In this document: piece after piece, positions 61,917 to 64,000 of the stretch
Numbering within the stretch: position 1 is the first letter of the stretch
Layout: each line of letters opens with the position of its first letter
NCBI GenBank assembly: GCA_021324575.1
Contig: JAJPIW010000007.1
Span: forward strand, 1-64,000
Direction: 5' to 3'
Origin: Intrasporangiaceae bacterium
GTDB lineage: Bacteria; Actinomycetota; Actinomycetes; Actinomycetales; Dermatophilaceae
Length of the DNA: 64,000 bases
Notes under the pieces: generated by a model
Told to the model about the DNA's origin: nothing
Databases searched by the model: none
Seen by the model: only the letters and a program-made list of their open reading frames with translations
Position numbers and translations under genes: made by a program

Positions 61917-63545
61917 TCAGGGCTGGTTCTGGGCCGCCCCGCTGGTGGGGTCGAGGATCATCGGGGTGGAGTTGGGGTGGGCGAAGTCGAACAGGTTCGT
62001 CAGGGAGCCCGCCCGCTTGTCGAAGGAGCCGCCCCCGATCCGGCCGGTGTGCCAGTTGTCCTCGATGAACCGCAGGATGGAGGTCTGGTCGGTGAGGGTG
62101 CTGTCCACGAAGTTCTGCTTGGCGAAGGGCGAGACGACCAGCAGCGGCAGCCGCGGGCCGTACCCGCAGCGACCCTGCTCGCCGGCCATCGCGCTGTCGG
62201 CCCGGCCGCACACCCCGGCGCCGTCCAGGCCGTCGAAGGCGGACCGCGAACCGTTGATGATCGTCGACGGCTGGTGGTCGTACCAGCCGTCGGAGTCGTC
62301 GTAGGCGATGACCACTGCGGTACTCGACCAGTCCGGTGAGGCCTGCAGGCGGTTGATGGTGGAGACCACGAAGTTCTGTTCGTCGAGGGGGTCGGAGTAG
62401 CCCGCGTGGCCGTCCTGGTACCCGGGCGCCTTCAGGTAGCTGACGGCCGGGAGCTTGTCGGCGGCGACCGTAGTCCAGAAGTCGCTGACGTCGTACTGGT
62501 GGTTAGCCTGGTCGGTCTTGCCGATCATGGCCGCCGAGGTGGGTGGCAGGTGGTGAGGGTTGGCCGTCGAGGCGTAGTACTGGAACGGTTCGTGGTGGGG
62601 AATGTAGTCGCCTTTGGTCCCGTACTGGCCGGTGGCGCCCAGGGCGGCGCCGATGTTGTGCTTGGCGCCGCAGACGGCCTTGCCGTTGAGCGTGGCGGTC
62701 GGCTTGAAGCCACCCTGGAAGAACCCCCAGCTGATGCCGCGGTCGTTGAGCAGGTCACCGATGTTGCGGTTCGTGGAGCTCAAACCGGCTTGGTCGCGGC
62801 TGGAGCAGTCGTCGTATAGCGGCTGGGGGTCGCCGATGATGGTGCCGAGCCCGCTGGGACCTGCCTTGGCGAGCACCTCCCCCTCTGGCATGGTCGGGCC
62901 GGCGGGGTTGAAGACCTTGGCCACGCCGAAGGTCTGGCCCGCGACGAGGTTGATGGCGCCTGGCGTTGACGGGCCGAAGGTCGTGCCGTGGGAGTTGTCG
63001 CTCATCGCGAAACGCTGGGCGTAGTTCCACAACCCGGTGACCGAGTTGCCGTCGTAGTAGTCCATGACCAGACCCGGGGCCCCGTAGGTGGGCGCGGCAC
63101 AGGCGGCGACCTCGGTGTGCTGAACGAACTTGTCCATCAGGCCGTGGTTGAAGGCCAGCTGCTCGTCCAGGTACTCGTGGTCCTGGTCGCAGGTGACCTG
63201 TTGGTTCTGGCCGCCCAGGCGGGTCGGATTGGACAGGTTCGGGTTGTGGTTGAGCAGCGCCGGGGTCAGCCCGTCGACCTTCGGGGTACCGGCAGCCGGG
63301 TGGAAGGGTGTGCCGTCGGTGTTGGCGGCCTGAGGGTAGGTGCCGAAGTAGTGGTCGAAGGAGACGTTCTCCTGGAAGATGACGACCAGATGCTTGATCG
63401 GTGTAGCCGTGCCGTGACCCGATCGGGTAGCTGCTGACGAGGCGAAGGCGCTAGCGCCGAATGCCAGCACCGGAACAGCAGCCGCCACCGCAACGGCAAC
63501 CCGCAGCGTATGCCGCCGGCCGGCAGGACGAGAGCAGGAACTCAT
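61917..63545 (-). CDS. Secreted phosphoesterase of the phospholipase C / acid phosphatase family
   Basis: 542 aa from ATG 63545 (AAGGAG 6 nt upstream). The signal peptide contains RRHTLRV and a long Ala-rich core ending ASAFASS, compatible with Tat or Sec export. Catalytic motifs: HLVVIFQENVSFDHYFGTYP, YDDSDGWYDHQPS and PLLVVSPFAKQNFVDST. It lacks the DUF756 domains of its neighbour, so it is closer to AcpA-like acid phosphatases. Substrate (phospholipid or phosphomonoester) is undetermined. Confidence 0.92.
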   Translation of the reverse strand: MSSCSRPAGRRHTLRVAVAVAAAVPVLAFGASAFASSAATRSGHGTATPIKHLVVIFQENVSFDHYFGTYPQAANTDGTPFHPAAGTPKVDGLTPALLNHNPNLSNPTRLGGQNQQVTCDQDHEYLDEQLAFNHGLMDKFVQHTEVAACAAPTYGAPGLVMDYYDGNSVTGLWNYAQRFAMSDNSHGTTFGPSTPGAINLVAGQTFGVAKVFNPAGPTMPEGEVLAKAGPSGLGTIIGDPQPLYDDCSSRDQAGLSSTNRNIGDLLNDRGISWGFFQGGFKPTATLNGKAVCGAKHNIGAALGATGQYGTKGDYIPHHEPFQYYASTANPHHLPPTSAAMIGKTDQANHQYDVSDFWTTVAADKLPAVSYLKAPGYQDGHAGYSDPLDEQNFVVSTINRLQASPDWSSTAVVIAYDDSDGWYDHQPSTIINGSRSAFDGLDGAGVCGRADSAMAGEQGRCGYGPRLPLLVVSPFAKQNFVDSTLTDQTSILRFIEDNWHTGRIGGGSFDKRAGSLTNLFDFAHPNSTPMILDPTSGAAQNQP

Positions 63546-63722
63546 GGACATCTCCTTCTTCAAGGGTCGGGCGGGGCCGCAGCCGTTCGCCGCGGCCCGA
63601 TCGCCCGGCCACCCCATCAGACCCAGCCCAAACCCGCCCCCCGCCCGCGCGACGACGACATGAACAGTGGATGACTTTGCTGAGCTTTTCAAGGGGTTCT
63701 GGCGGCCCTGAGTGGTTTGGCT

Positions 63723-64000
63723 TCAGTGTGGAGTGGGCTTGCTGGTGCTGGTCGTTGCCCGCCGGAGGGTCAGGAACCCGGCCGTGTTGGCCAGGATGAT
63801 GAGGGCGATGACAAAGCTGGTGTTGTGGTCGTAGGCGATGCCGAGGATGCCGCCGGCGATGAGGAGCCCGAGACCGCGGACCAGGGCGAGCCAGCCGAAG
63901 GCGACCGATCGAGCGTTGGGGTCGACGAGCTGGGTGGCGGCGGCTTTGACTGTGGAGTCCAGGATGCCGTTGACGATGCCCCAGACGGCGACCCCGGCCC
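63723..64000 (-). CDS. MFS transporter, C-terminal fragment (cut by window end)
   Basis: The last 92 codons are visible: AGVAVWGIVNGILDSTVKAA, then VDPNARSVAFGWLALVRGLG and the final helix SFVIALIILANTAGF before the basic tail. This is the C-terminal half of a major-facilitator protein: helix 10, loop and helices 11-12. The 5' part lies beyond the window. It is transcribed in the same direction as the phosphoesterase genes and upstream of them. Confidence 0.75.
   Translation of the reverse strand, partial: AGVAVWGIVNGILDSTVKAAATQLVDPNARSVAFGWLALVRGLGLLIAGGILGIAYDHNTSFVIALIILANTAGFLTLRRATTSTSKPTPH

Noticed and set aside
56390..64000. Genomic island integrated at tRNA-Ser
   Set aside because: No integrase, no repeat of the tRNA 3' end downstream, and the GTATGCC word continues at near-usual density. 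The genes look chromosomal.

Overview
The window is high-GC DNA (by eye about 70 %) from an actinomycete. Actinobacterial hallmarks are a DevR/DevS-type two-component pair with matching DevR-like boxes, a furA-katG pair, tRNA genes without an encoded CCA, leaderless genes (TANNNT hexamer 6-8 nt before ATG/GTG), and hairpin terminators that mostly lack a U-tract. Gene content fits a free-living aerobic Micrococcales such as an Intrasporangiaceae member, but that rank is inference.

Layout. 1-1605: 3' half of tRNA-Arg(ACG), a LacI-type repressor and a small upstream gene behind a promoter with a palindromic operator. 1716-6403: a redox module, with a b-type membrane protein and an OmpR-type sensor/regulator pair on the minus strand, divergent from a ferric-reductase-like flavohaem membrane protein and an FMN-binding protein. 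6410-14110: a hypoxia/dormancy (Dos-like) block with an acetyltransferase, phosphoketolase, universal stress protein, tiny membrane protein, NarL-type regulator, GAF-GAF sensor kinase and a conserved membrane protein. DevR-like boxes sit in its intergenic regions, and a second regulon-like block with its own box lies at 24261-26259 (FMN-binding split-barrel protein, CBS-BON protein, second USP). 14191-21347: a disaccharide phosphorolysis cluster (ROK regulator, sugar transporter, PfkB kinase, GH65 phosphorylase, beta-phosphoglucomutase). 21428-24137: katG and furA. 26360-29009: two acyl-CoA dehydrogenases.

29081-34740: two tandem paralogous membrane proteins of unknown function bracketed by near-identical palindromes, small membrane proteins, a fluoride-channel pair and an AlaA-like aminotransferase. 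34951-46386: a DUF559-like nuclease gene between two related stem-loops, a coiled-coil protein, a large secreted nuclease with Ig-like repeats, a glycolate-oxidase-type flavoprotein, a transglutaminase-like protein, an MFS transporter with a disrupted 5' end, and an acyl-CoA synthetase. 46481-56184: a membrane-anchored acidic repeat protein ending in a sunset-like domain, pirin, the proton-translocating transhydrogenase pntAB, a second DUF559-like gene, a PH-domain protein, upp and tadA. 56390-64000: tRNA-Ser(CGA), a NarL/HisKA_3 system with an upstream membrane protein, two secreted phosphoesterases of the phospholipase C family, and the end of an MFS transporter.

Three layers of non-coding structure cross these genes. 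(1) A short word, GTATGCC/GGCATAC, occurs about once per kilobase on both strands, in genes and as inverted pairs in hairpins. (2) A family of about 45-bp palindromes (arm GCGTCTGCGGATCTGAGGG) lies only between genes from 24 to 54 kb. (3) A second stem-loop family flanks the first DUF559-like gene. These layers and the paralogous membrane pair are the least explained parts of the window.
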